A model generated the notes under the pieces. The model was not told the origin of the DNA and made no database searches. It saw nothing but the letters and a program-made list of their open reading frames with translations. Positions 34,906 through 46,745 of a DNA stretch of 62,000 nucleotides are shown piece by piece. The position numbers and the translations under genes are program-made. The first letter of the stretch is position 1. Each line of letters begins with the position of its first letter. Source of the stretch: Gnetum montanum (taxonomy: Eukaryota > Streptophyta > Gnetopsida > Gnetales > Gnetaceae); NCBI GenBank assembly GCA_015680685.1, contig MNCI01015553.1, positions 148,256 to 210,255 of the forward strand. Direction: 5' to 3'.

Positions 34906-37900
34906 ATTGAAAACTCATCATTGAGTTAAAAAAATGAGGATTGAGTTCCTTATAAAATTAGGAGGTAGATTTACACGATACTAACTTTTATATGTATGAC
35001 TCTATAGTTCCAATGGAGTTTACAAAAATGAACACATGTCATGAAAATTTTAACAAAAAATAAAAAGCAAAATTTAGCAAGGTTGAGTGTAGCCTCATGT
35101 TGTTCTAGGTGGAGGTGGATCTTCCATAGGTTTCTATCCCTTGTCATTAGGATTCTTAAATTGGTATTTGTTCAAGAGTTCCTACAACTTCTCTTCTTCC
35201 ATTCTTGGATCATAGACTATCCAGGTTCATGAACCAATGTTTGATGAATTTAGCACATTCCATGGATATGGAAATTGCGGAAACATCTAATTGGCTTTAA
35301 CATACCACATCATAAACTGTTTTCTCTCTTCTTCAAAAGCTCTAGCCTTTTCTATGAGTTCATGATAATATGTTAATCTTTTAGCTAAATTCATTACTAC
35401 ATCCTTTTACCCTTGGTATCCATCCTTAACTACTTCTAGTTTTGAGTTTTCTACTTAATGTTTTTGTAGAGAATCTTTTCTATTTGCAAACTCCTTCTCA
35501 TATAAAGCATAAGAGGTTGCTACTTGCTATTCTAGTTCATTTCTATGCCTACCTACTATTAACATGGCCATGTTAGCATAACTAAGGTTTGCTAATGCCA
35601 TGTATTCTTTTAAGTCTTCTATATGTAGCTCTTTATCTTTCACGTTTGCTTGATATGTCTAGGTCTTGTTGTCCAAGATGGATTTCTAATCAGGATTTTG
35701 TGCTGCAATATAATTGCTTTTAGTCTTTTCCATATGGATCTCTTTCTCATTTATCTACTTGTACATGCCCACTTGGTTTTAGAAGTGTTCTTTGAGCCTA
35801 TCATGTTTTTTAGCCTCATTTTTCCACTCATCGATTTCAATAGTTGATTTCTATCTAATGGAATGTACCTCCTCCATAGAGAGGATTCTATTTTCTCTTG
35901 AAAGGTGGTCTATATCTTGTTTTACCCTCATATAATGGATGCAACTAACGGATGCTTTCTTCTAGAGTGTTTTTCTACTTTTCTACTGTGGTGAACTTTA
36001 TGTTGTCTACAATAACTTTGTTTTCTTCCAATAAGGCAGCAAGTGCTTTAGCATGGACATATGATTGGGCTTTAGCTACTACAACTTTCCATACTACCTT
36101 TTCTTTCTCATATCTATATATTTGTTGCTCTTAAGAAGGAAATTGATCTTCTTAGCTCTAAATTATTCTATCTAATCTAATGCTATGAAGTAAGTTGGAT
36201 CTTTCCTTTTTTTCTCTTAGGGTTATAAGCTCTTGTAATTTGTGAAGATCATTCTCAGCATGTTTTTCCCTGGATTTGATCATGATTAATTTTTCTTTGT
36301 TGGAAATTAATTCAAATTTTATTGCAATGATATCACTAGGAATATCAAATAGATTTTTCATAACTTATCCTATTTGCAATAATCTATCTAACACATCTTC
36401 ATGTTTTGCAGTAGTCGTAGAGGTATCAGCTAAGATTTGAGCATCTCTAGACTGAGAAATATCAGTTGGTGGCACAACAAGTACACTAAAAGATTCCTTA
36501 ATATGATTTGTGATCACATCTACAACTCCCACTACAGTATGGTGTTGCATGACCACAACTATGGCTCCTTCTCTTGATTCAAGCACCACTTGGTATGATG
36601 CAAAGTTCTCAGAAATATATTGTGATCATTGGGCCTCTCCTCCTAATTGTAACAATATTTGTCCACTGGCAGGATTGGTTGAAATGGTTGATCTAACTAC
36701 ATCATCAATGAATTTGAATAAATTAGCCTCTTCTCTACTTCCCCAATTGATAATTTCAATAATTTTGTATAGATGACTCATTGAAGGTCTATAATCTTAT
36801 AGAAATTGTGGTGAAGCTTATGATTACTATTGCTATTATCCTATGGGTTGGGTAGTCTCCTCAGTGCCTAGTTATTCTTCTAATTAGTCCTTTTTGGAGG
36901 GAACTAGCTTAAGCATTTCGACATAGGAAGCATTCTATGCCTTCCTCAATGCATCATTTAAATACCCTTAGATACTAGCCTATTTACATAACTTCCTAAT
37001 CAGGCAAGAGAATGGAAGTGTTAACTTTCCTACCTTCTTTTCTTCAAACTACCTTTGGATTTCTATGAATTACAGGTGAGCAATGTTTACATTGAATTTT
37101 CATATTAATATTGCACTCCCTCTTGCTGCATATGTAGAGACTCAATTTAATCTCTTGATAGGAAACAAGTGATAAGTGCCAATTTTGAAATATATCTTTT
37201 CTTTTGCAATCAATTCATTATATTCTTTATCTTCCTTATTGTATGCCCATTGTAACCATATCTTCCTCGCATCTATTTCGTATCTAGTTGATATCTCCTT
37301 AATTAGGTACATTCAATACCTTTGCAATTGCCTTAACTAAGATACTAAGATTCCTTTAATTATGAATGTCACATCAACTTCTCAATTTTGGTAAAATTGG
37401 AGTGTTTCTCCTAGATATCATTCTACATTATTTGTTAGAGTATGCCACAAAGGAGATGAATGAAGTTGGGCTTCAACATCTTCTAGAGAAAATTCCAAAA
37501 ATAAAACAAAGTTGAGTTCCACAATTACTGTCAACATGACAGACTTTTTCTAAATAGCCTGAAGACATTCAAGTGATAGTATAAGTTGTTGTCCTTGGAT
37601 GGGCACTAGTGGAACATCTACTTCTACTTAAACCTATTGCTCTATGGTAGAAGTTTGTTGATGAATGCTAAAGGATTGTGCTTCTTACTTTCCTTGTTCT
37701 AGTTATAGATTTTTCTCACTTGCTTGTCCTCTTCCATAGCCTTATGGTCTTTTGCTTACTATTCATGTGAGTTCTCCTTTTTTTCCTCTTTTTGGAACCA
37801 TCTACAATCAATTAAGGGTTTGGAATTACTACAATATTCTCATAAATAAATAACAATTTGATACCTTACTTCTACCCTTAGTTATATCAAGTTTTTAGTT

Positions 37901-37940
37901 CATTATGATTGTAGAGTTAGAAGATTTTTTCAATAACTAC
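34906..37940 (-). pseudogene. ORF3 of a minus-strand family-A element
   Basis: The piece at 36365-36589 shares 'EGAIVVVMQH', 'IKESF' and 'DAQ...D...LDRLLQI' with ORF3 of the complete element (9540-9770). Leftward (downstream) comes the coiled-coil part, and to the right the segment at 37050-37560 matches the N-terminal domain. About 100 bp next to the tract are 3' non-coding. Stops and frameshifts are many. The 5' part ends at about 37940, where a plus-strand gag starts abruptly. Confidence 0.55.
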
Positions 37941-37947
37941 ACCATCT

Positions 37948-38930
37948 TGTAGATGGGCTTAGGCACAAAGCATGAAGAACCCTTGGGACTTATGCCCAAG
38001 GAAGGCTATCTGAGCTTAAGGCTCATCAAGTACAAAGATTGTTGGAGCAAGTTGCTAAAGAGGAAGGTGAGTTAAGGAAAAGAGAGAGTGCAAAAGAATA
38101 TAACAAAGATCCTTCCCTTTGAAAGAAGGGAGTTAAATTTTGTGAGGATGAAGAAGGGTCATCACTTGAAGAGATGATGAATAGGAAAATCTTGCCCATT
38201 CAAAAATTTGCATCAGAAGTATTGACAAAGGTGGACCAAGTGTGGGACTCCCTAGATAATAGCTTTCAAATAGTTCTCAAAATAGTAGAGTCTAGAGAGG
38301 AAGGTAGTGATCGAGAAAAGAAAAAAGAGAGAAGCTGAATATGCACGTAACAAAGGTAAGTTTCCATCATCAAAGAGGTTGTGGATTTGAATACAAATAA
38401 TGATGGTGGATGTGAGATATGCCAATATGACCATCATAAAGGATGTTTCCCTATAATCTCACATCTATAGGAGTCTAGGGTGTATGCACTCAACCCATGA
38501 TTAAATAGAAGGCAAACACCCCGAAGGTTACTTTATCCCCAATGTAACCCAAGGCAATTCCACCAACCCTTGATGTATTATCCAAGTGGAACTCAACCAC
38601 AACCAAATGAGTAGTATCAATAGTGGCAACACCCACAATTATGGGGAATGCCACCACCACATCAATAGTACCCTTACCATCAATCTGACTAGTATGGATA
38701 CTACATGTAGTAGCCAATCTCTCCACGTGACTCTACTAGTCATGTTACTCCCCAACCTTACTACCAAATCCATGAGTATTATAGAACTCCTTTTCCTAGG
38801 GGTGATGTTCCACAAACATATTATCCTTCTCATTTGGCTACATATCTTTCACCCTTAACTCCATTACCACCTGCTCTAGCCATGCAGGGTGAGCTCCCTG
38901 CCCAGCCATAGGAATGTAATGCTACAAGGG
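37948..38930 (+). pseudogene. gag: gag, C-terminal part
   Basis: From 'DGLRHKA' the frame reads on for about 125 codons with two stops ('TLGTYAQGRLSEL', 'QVQRLLEQVAKEEGEL'), matching both the pol-less gag at 4900-5060 and the copy at 55900-56060. A zinc-knuckle-like 'CEICQYDHHKGC' lies at about 38410-38450 and a Pro/Tyr/Ser-rich tail follows. Confidence 0.7.
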
Positions 38931-39079
38931 CTATTAATCCTCACCCTACTATTGGTTCAGACAATCACATAAAGAAGAGACCTTTCTTTAGGACCAACAG
39001 TCCAACCAAGTCCTTATAGTCACAAGCCGCTAACTCTCCAAAGGCCTCACCATCATCTGAAACTTTGGAACTCCCTTCA

Positions 39080-42000
39080 AACTATAGGCCACATTCAACA
39101 CACATGGTCATGTTGACACATGCCATTACCAATTGGATTAAGGCTAGGCATCTTCCTAGGAAATTCTCTGATCCTAGGATTCAGGTTCTGGTGTTAACTT
39201 AATCTCTCAATAAATGTACAAAGCCTGGAACTTGCCTCCACTAAGAAAGAGTAACATTCGTTTAGAACTAGCTGACCAGACCATCACTGTCCCATGAGGA
39301 CTAGTGGAGGACATTGTTACCACTATTTGTGGATGGTTGTATCTAGTTGACTTCCTAGTGATTCAATTCAACAACTGTAAGGGAGAGTTACCTATCATAA
39401 TGGGAAGAGAATGGCTAAGCATAATTGATGCATGCCTAGGAATATGAGATCTTTCCATAGAAATATCAAAGAAAAATATGTTTGGAAAGATTGAGAAGAA
39501 GAAAGTTCCATGCATCACATACACTGACATAGGGTGTAGTTGTGTGCAGAAGTCCTAGTTTGTACAATGTTTAACATTACCTGTATGCAACTAGTGTGCA
39601 TAAATAACTAACATACAAAGATTCCTATATGTAGTAGCCACAAGACAAGAAGGCACCCACTTGCTAAGAGCTGACCAAGAGAACAACTCAACTATATGCA
39701 TGGAACCAACTGAGGGTTTGACTTGCACTTATGTCGATAGCATACACACATTAGAGAAACTTCATCACCAACTTTCAAGTCTTGACATTGAAAGTATCAA
39801 TTGGGGGAAGTTGGAAATCCCTAACAACTTTAAGCAATAGCCCTTGAGTTAAAACTATTACCCATTGGTATGGAGTATACATTTCTCAAAAATGGAAAAT
39901 CGGTAATTATTAATGCTGGGCTCACTCCTCAACAAAAAGAGAGACTACCAAAAATGATGAAACAATGGTTGAAGGCCTTCACTTAGTCATATCCCAAATT
40001 AACTAGAATAGACTCTAGGATATGCCAACATAGGATTTACATTGATTCCTCCATGAATCCTCGATGATAACTGTAGAGGCATTTGAACCCAAAGTTGAAG
40101 CAAGTGGTTAAAGAACAAATTGAACAACTTCTAAAAGCTAGGTTCATCTACCCCATTGCTGATAGTGAATGGGTTAGTCCATTATTTATTGTGCCCAAAA
40201 AAGGAGGTAAATGGAGGGTGTGTATAGAATTTAGGCTACTAAACATGGAAACATTCAAAGACCACTTTCCATTGTCATTCATCGACTAGGTCTTAGACAC
40301 CATTTCAGGGCATCGCTACTATAGTTTTTTGGATGGATACAATGGATATAACCAAATCCAAATAGCATAAGAAGACCAGGCCAAGACCATGTTCACAAGT
40401 CCTTGGGGGACATTTTCATACAAACAGATGCCACTTGGCTTATGCAATGCCCCTGCAACATTTCAACATTTGGTTCTAAGTATTTTTTAGTAGCAAATAG
40501 GGAATGGTGTAGAGGTCTTCATGGATGATTTCTCCACCTACTATGTGGACTTCAATCAATCATTGGACCAATTAGAGCAAGTACTAAAATGATGTGTTGA
40601 AACCAATTTAAGGCTCAACTGGAAAAAATAGCCATTTAATGGTCCAAGAAGGCATAATATTAGCACATAATATTTCACCAACAAGGATAGAGGTAGACCC
40701 TGAAAAGATTAAAGTCATCTAAGGAATCACATGCCAACTTGAAACTATAAAAGACATTCGATCATTCCTTGGACACTTTGGCTATTATAGAAGATTTATA
40801 GAGCACTTTGTAATGCTTGCAAAACCATTGGTTGAACTAACAAAAAAGGATATACCTTTCAAATGGACCAAGGAATGTGAGTTAGCTTTTCAAACCTTAA
40901 AATAGAATCCTGTAGAAACACCTATTCTACAAGCTCCTGACTAGTTTAGACTATTCCATATAATGACTGACACATCCAACTTTGCTTTAGAAGCCTTACT
41001 TACATAGTTAGATAACCAGAAATAACTGTATTACATTCACTATGCAAGTCAAAGTATTGCTAGTGCACAACTCAATTACACCACAATGGAAAAGGAATTA
41101 ATTTCTACGATATTTGCACTAGATAAGTTCAAGCACTATGTATTGGGCTATAAGGTATTTGTACACATAGACCATAGTGTAATTTGGTTCCTATTGAATA
41201 AACCAATGATGAGCCCTTGCATCATACTATGGCTCCTAATCCTAAAAGAGTTTGATCTTATGATGATAGATTGTAAAAAGGCACTGAAAACATTGTTGCT
41301 GATCATTTATCTTGATTAAAATGGAATAACAAAGAGGATGGATATCTACTTTTTGATCACTTTCCTGATGAATTCCTCTAGGCAAGTGTAGTAAATAATC
41401 AATTAGCCATGGAAATAAATTGGTATAGTAGAATTATTACCTATCTCCTTACACAAGAAACACCACAAGAGTTGGATGCTGAAAAGAAATAGCAATTTCT
41501 TCATCGAGCCAAATATTTCATAGAAATCAATTGATACTTTTATAAGGTATATCCCAATAGCTTGATTTGATGGTGTGTTCCTGATGTAAATCAATTATGA
41601 GTTCTCCAAGATGCTCATGAGGGTCCTTGTGGGGTTCATTATGCTAGGAGACAAACAACCGTTAAAATCTTGCTTGTAGGATATTATTGGCCTACATTGT
41701 TCCAGGATGCTCATCATTTCATCCAATATTGTGAGTGCTGCCAATGTGATGGGGGAATGACTACTAGAATAGAGGATCCACAAAAATGGATTCAACCTTT
41801 AGAACCCTTTGACATATGGGGAATTGATTTTATGGGGCCTATTACATCAATGTCCAATGGAAAAGCCTACATTGCTGTTGTTGTTAACTATTTCACAATG
41901 TGGGTAAAAGTAGCTACTATTATGGACTGTACATTGTTGTCTACCACTACATGATTCGTTCAAAAACAAATTGTTAATAGGTTTGGTGTGCGTCGTGCAC

Positions 42001-42773
42001 TTATTTCGGATAATGGTACACCTTTTATAGGCACGACTTTTCAAAAGTTGATGCAACACTTAGGAGTTGAACACAAACTGACTAGACCATACCACCCTCA
42101 AGCAAATGGTCAGGCTAAAGTAACTAATAGGAAGATTACAAAAATATTAACAAGAACCAGTAGAAAATATAGGTGAGACTGGAGCACCAAACTAAATGAT
42201 GCTCTTTGGGCATACTGATCCACTTGGAAACTCCCTATAGGCTACTCTCCCTATGAGTTAGTGTATGGAGAACTCCCAATGCTTCCTATTCAAGTAGCAC
42301 TTTGTACACTATCCACGGCATGTGATCTCAACCTTGACCTTAATCTAGCACAAAAAGAATGGTTAATGATCCTTAACCTATTAGATGAGAATTAATTAGT
42401 TGCCCTGTCATCTAATGAATTTCACAAGTCTTTTAATAAACAACGTCATAACCTAAAAATTAGAAAAGTTAAGTACCAACTGGGAGATAAGGTTCTTTAT
42501 TGGAACACCACACACATGCCACAACGCACTAAATTTCAAATGTTGTGGAAAGGACGTTATATTATTCATGCAACTTTTCCTTCAGGAGCCATGATGATTT
42601 ACAAACCTAAGAGCCCAAATAAGAAATTTTTGGTCAGCATCCAACAAACCAAACCTTTCCATGAGCCTAGAATATCTAGTATCCATACTACCTCTATTGG
42701 TGGACAACCCTGCACACTATTTCAGATCTCCTCCCTCCAACTCAATCATGGGGGAGATGGCCACCAATGCTAA
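39080..42773 (+). pseudogene. pol: pol: protease, RT, RNase H, integrase
   Basis: Protease 'DSGSGVNLIS' at about 39180-39210 and 'IIMGREWL' at about 39395. Reverse transcriptase 40083-40900: 'DSEWVSPLFIVPKKGG', 'FLDGYNGYNQIQIA', 'LGLCNAPATFQ', catalytic 'FMDDFS' at about 40515-40534. RNase H about 40965-41320: 'TDTSNFALEA', 'YTTMEKELISTIFAL', 'HIDHSV'. Integrase 41610-42770: an HHCC finger, 'WGIDFMG' (first Asp), 'ISDNGTPF' (second Asp), then 'ANGQAKVTN', where the catalytic Glu is Lys (codon 42117-42119). A C-terminal 'LGDKVLYW...LWKGRYII' domain ends it. Athila-like by FMDD, the IN motif and the primer site. Stops are mostly TAG; there are several frameshifts. Confidence 0.85.
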
Positions 42774-44625
42774 CCATTCTAAGCCCTCAGCTCTTTTTGT
42801 ATTTTTATTTTACATATTTTTGTTTTACACATCTTTTCAATTTTATTCATTTTTGTTTTACACCATCGTTCACATTTTTACTATTCCTTTTTTTGATTTA
42901 CTTTCATTTGTCATATAATAAGTGCTCAAGAAAATGGGTTAGACTATAATAATGTTGATTGCTAATGTCTGGTTTTTACCTTTGATTTTCAATGTTGATA
43001 CTAAGATATGGTTCTTTTGATAAAATAGGTAATGAGTCCACGTTGTCCATTCATCCATTCAACGCTATGGTCTCCCTTGGCTTTGGAACTATACTATCCC
43101 TTTTTCCTAAGAAAAATTTATTAACAAATTAGTGATCTGGTATTCTTCAAACCAAGGAAGGACTTAACGGTTGAAAAGGGTGTGACTTCAAGGGGATTCA
43201 ACGCAATTGTTTTGGCTGTTCTTTTGGGTTTTCTACCATTCCACTATTAACCAAATATTAGGAAGTTGAATGAATTTAAATAAGTTTTTGTATGGTCTGG
43301 TTCTCATGCAAAAAAAAAAAAAAAAAAACTAGTGGGAATTCAAAGCATACCCCTTAGACATAATAAAGAAACATGGGCTGCAAACACTAGTTATGGCACT
43401 GGAAAGACATGTTACCCATGCGTGAAGGTTCCCTCTAACTAAGGCCCTTTCTTGCTTCCTTCTTTCCTATCTTTCTCTCCTTGGAATGGTGATGACTCAA
43501 TGGATGCATTCTTGTTGCTTCATGAGGATGGGCTGGTCAAATGTATTGATGCATGGTCACTAGATGTGGTTGGTGAGTTTAGACTTGGGATTAATTTTAT
43601 TCAGTCACCTTAGCCACATAATACACAATGGACTTTACACAACTTTGCTCTTGGGGCTCCATTCCATTTCTTCCTCTCCTTCCATATTTTTTCCCATATT
43701 CCACCTCATTGCTAATTTTATAATTAGTCTATGTCTTAGTTGATGCATTGTTAGTCTGTGGTAAACTCTTGTGGTAAGTTCTTAACCATTGTTTCCATAT
43801 GTTATTTTGAGAGCCTACAAACTCTTTGGTTTGCAAGTCTATTAAGGCATAAAAGGCATGAGCCTACTTTGGGAAGGACCCACTAGCATTCCTTTTTGGT
43901 GCAATTTTTAAGTTCTTTTCCTTAAACATTCTTTGCAATCAACCATTTCTTGTTTCATCCCCATCCATGACATCCATTTTATTAGCTTCACCATTGTTAT
44001 TTCCCTCATCTTCATTATTCCTTTAGTTTTTCCACCCTATCGCTACCAGAGGTTCACTCTTAGTTGTGGGGGCACTGTCACAAATTTTTCCATTCAATTA
44101 CCTATCTCACCCCTACACCTTGGGTAGTTATTAGTTAAAACCCTCTAACCCAGTATCTACCATACCCACAACCCAGCCAATGCACTTATATTGATGCAAG
44201 GTATTAACTGCATTATGGCTTATCTATCCTTGCTAATTCTTGATTGTGTTGTGTGTGCATATGGCAATTACACGAATAATGGACTAGGATAGGAGGAAGC
44301 ACTCAGGATGGATTAGAGTTGGAGCATTTATGCAAGCAAAAATTTTGGTCATGTGGCTATGGATGAACAACGGAATGCACATTTCTAACATCGACAGCAA
44401 CATGCCTCATTTTATTTTCTCTCTCTCTCTCTTTCCCTTCAAGCTATTAGATGAGGATTTGAATGTCATCAATGTATAGTATTCACCACAATGGGCATGA
44501 ACACCAATGTTGTAATATATTTGTTAATTTGTTCACTAGCACTTTGAGTCTATTTTTCCTTCTCATTGTCAATTCTCACCTTCCCAATATTTTGTAAGGA
44601 GCTCGAGGATGAGTTTTCATTCAAT
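42774..44625 (+). other. 3' non-coding region of the gag-pol element
   Basis: No ORF3 is present. Sequence aligns in places with the spacers at 6306-8296 and 48785-50206 (for example 43395-43430 and 43865-43895). It holds an A18 run (43311-43328), a polypurine-like 'ttagttgtgggggca' (44060-44074) 560 bp before the real tract, and a short CT run (44420-44435). Confidence 0.6.
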
Positions 44626-44635
44626 CGTGGGGGTA
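44626..44635 (+). other. Polypurine tract
   Basis: 'cgtgggggta' directly before TGATGAGTC at 44636. Confidence 0.7.
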
Positions 44636-45477
44636 TGATGAGTCACAATATCAGGGCCATGATACGAGGTACACAATATTAGACCCTTGATATTAGGTAC
44701 ATGATATCATGGTCTGCCTAGCGATATCGAATATGTGATATCATTGTTCCTGTGTGAGCCTATAAATACACAATTGGATACATGGGAAAGTAATATGAAG
44801 TTAGTGTTAGAGTAGGATCTTTCTATCAGTTTTTCCTCTCAACCCTTTCCCCAGTGCATGCCTACAATGTGATGATTGTAATTGTATGGAACCTTTATTC
44901 AAGTGTGACGTACTTGGACACACACATCACCGACAATAAAGATTGAGATTGCTTCATCATTGCAGCATTCACTTAGTTTAACTATTATTTATTTCTTTAT
45001 TACTTAATATCTCTTTACCATCCTCTCATACCCCTATTATTAAACATGGAATGAGTACAACTTAATCACAAGCATTTATGTGTGACTACTTGGTATCCTA
45101 GTAGCATACCTAGGACATGCGCTTGGTAGTTGCCGTAGTAGTACACAAGCTCCAAGATGTGTATAGATGATTAAAGAATGGATGGTTATCATACTTATGC
45201 TAGCTTAGATTCTCTTCTCCCTTTCCCTCTTAGGTTAATCAAAGTTATTTTCCATTGCCTCTAGGAGTAGCACTAGATTAGGATCACATCATACACCTCA
45301 CTCTAGACTAAAGCATACGTGACAAAGAAAATACTAGTCCAAGTGGGAAAATAGTGAACTATGATCAATGTGTAATTATCTAGATACCACAACTAGCCCA
45401 TCTATAGAGTTCAACCGAATCATGCATGAACGCTTGTATTCATATGGTTGAGTGTAGGGGTACCTTGCCACTCATCA
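44636..45477 (+). repeat. Family-A LTR shared by two elements
   Basis: TGATGAGTCAC...CACTCATCA, 842 bp. A polypurine tract lies before it (so it is the 3' LTR of the gag-pol element) and a primer site follows it (so it is also a 5' LTR). GATATT/GATATC words at 44645-44745, 'ctataaatacac' at about 44760. Confidence 0.82.
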
Positions 45478-45478
45478 T

Positions 45479-45496
45479 TGGCACCGTTGCTAGGGA
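45479..45496 (+). other. Primer binding site (tRNA-Asp type)
   Basis: TGGCACCGTTGCTAGGGA, the best preserved of the family-A sites here. Confidence 0.75.
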
Positions 45497-45615
45497 CTTT
45501 GTTATTTGTGCACTAGCTAGAACTTAGAAAATCTTCACATTGTTGGAATGAACCCTTAGGGTTGGTTATCTTACAATTAGTGAAATGAAAAGTATTGCAC
45601 ACTAAATAGACAATT

Positions 45616-45664
45616 ATGTCTCCTTCTTCTTACGAGAGTGTTTCAACACCTAGGATCTAGCTTA
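45616..45664 (+). pseudogene. gag: gag start, 16 codons, cut by the next LTR
   Basis: ATG 45616 begins 'MSPSSYESVS', like the gag start at 46746 (MSPSED), and is cut at 45664 where an LTR starts at its exact first base. No matching target duplication is seen on the far side of the next element, so recombination between elements is as likely as insertion. Confidence 0.5.
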
Positions 45665-46611
45665 TGATGAATCGTGGTTTGTCAAGTGTTGATATTGGAC
45701 CCTTAATATTAGACCCTTGTTAACTAGATGCTGATATCAAACCCTTGTTAACCAAGTGCTGATATCAGATCCCTATTATCAGACCCTTGATATTTGATGA
45801 GTCCCAATATCAGACCCTTGATATTGGGTACGTGATATCATAGCATGGCTAGCAATATCAGATACACAATATCATGATTCCTATGTGAGCCTATAAATAT
45901 ATAATTGGACACATGGGAAAGTCATAGGAAGTTAGTGTTAAAGTAGGATCTTTTTGTTAGTTTTTCCTCTCAACCCTTTCTTCAGTGCATACCTGTAGTG
46001 TGATGATTGTAATTGTACGAAACCTTTATTCAAGTGTGATGCACTTGGACATGCAGATGACTAGCAATAAAGATCAAGATTACTTCATCATTGTAGCATT
46101 CACTTAATTTTAATTGTTATTTATTGCTTTGGTAATTAATATTTCTCTACCCTCATCTCCTATGCCTATTAGTAAATGTGGAATGAGTACGACTTAATCA
46201 CGAGCATTTAAATGTGACTACTTGGTATCCTAGTAGCATACCTAGGACATGAACTTGGTAATCCTAGTGGTAGTACATGAGGTCCAAGATGTATACAAAT
46301 GATTAAGGATGGATGCTCATCGCACTTAGGCTAGCTTAGACTCTCTTCACCCATTCCCTCTTAGCTTAATTAAAGTTATTTTCCATTGCCTCTAGGAGTA
46401 GCACTAGTTTAGGATGACATCATACATCTCACTCTAGACTAAACCATACATGACAAAGTAAATACTAGTCTAGGTGGAAATACAATGAACTACAATCAAC
46501 AAATAACTATCTAGATACCACAACTAGTCCATATGCAAAGTTCAACTTGATCGTGTGTGAACACTTGTACTCGTATGGTTAAGTGTAGGGGTACCTTGCC
46601 ACCACTCACCA
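45665..46611 (+). repeat. 5' LTR with expanded GATATC array
   Basis: Starts TGATGAATCG. Between 45685 and 45870 about seven units of the type 'ctgatatcagaccctt(gttaaccaggtg)' precede the 'ctataaatatat' region (about 45890). It ends ...ACTCACCA, a degraded form of the family end. Confidence 0.82.
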
Positions 46612-46612
46612 T

Positions 46613-46630
46613 TGGCACCATTTCCGGGGA
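46613..46630 (+). other. Primer binding site (tRNA-Asp type)
   Basis: TGGCACCATTTCCGGGGA, four changes from the expected site. Confidence 0.72.
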
Positions 46631-46745
46631 TGGTGCTAGCTATTTAGATTAGTTATATCATACAAGATTGTTGTAACAAAGTATTCATGATAGATATCTT
46701 AGAAAAGAAATTAATTTCAACTAAATCACACACAAATTTACAACA

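Larger units (their letters stand above)
37948..45477 (+). mobile_element. Family-A autonomous-type gag-pol element, 5' truncated
   Basis: Partial gag, protease, reverse transcriptase, RNase H, integrase, a 1.85-kb 3' non-coding region, polypurine tract and 3' LTR. It lacks its 5' LTR, primer site and gag N-terminus. It is the only family-A copy here with a complete pol order and is the model for the partner that would mobilise the pol-less copies. Confidence 0.8.

Noticed and set aside
35041-36134. Several plus-strand frames of 60-88 codons over 35041-36776
   Set aside because: They are antisense shadows of the minus-strand ORF3 coiled-coil region.
42661-42949. Phe-rich frame after integrase, possible envelope-like membrane protein
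   Set aside because: Arises from T-rich 3' non-coding sequence; two frames are equally hydrophobic and the related copies do not keep it.
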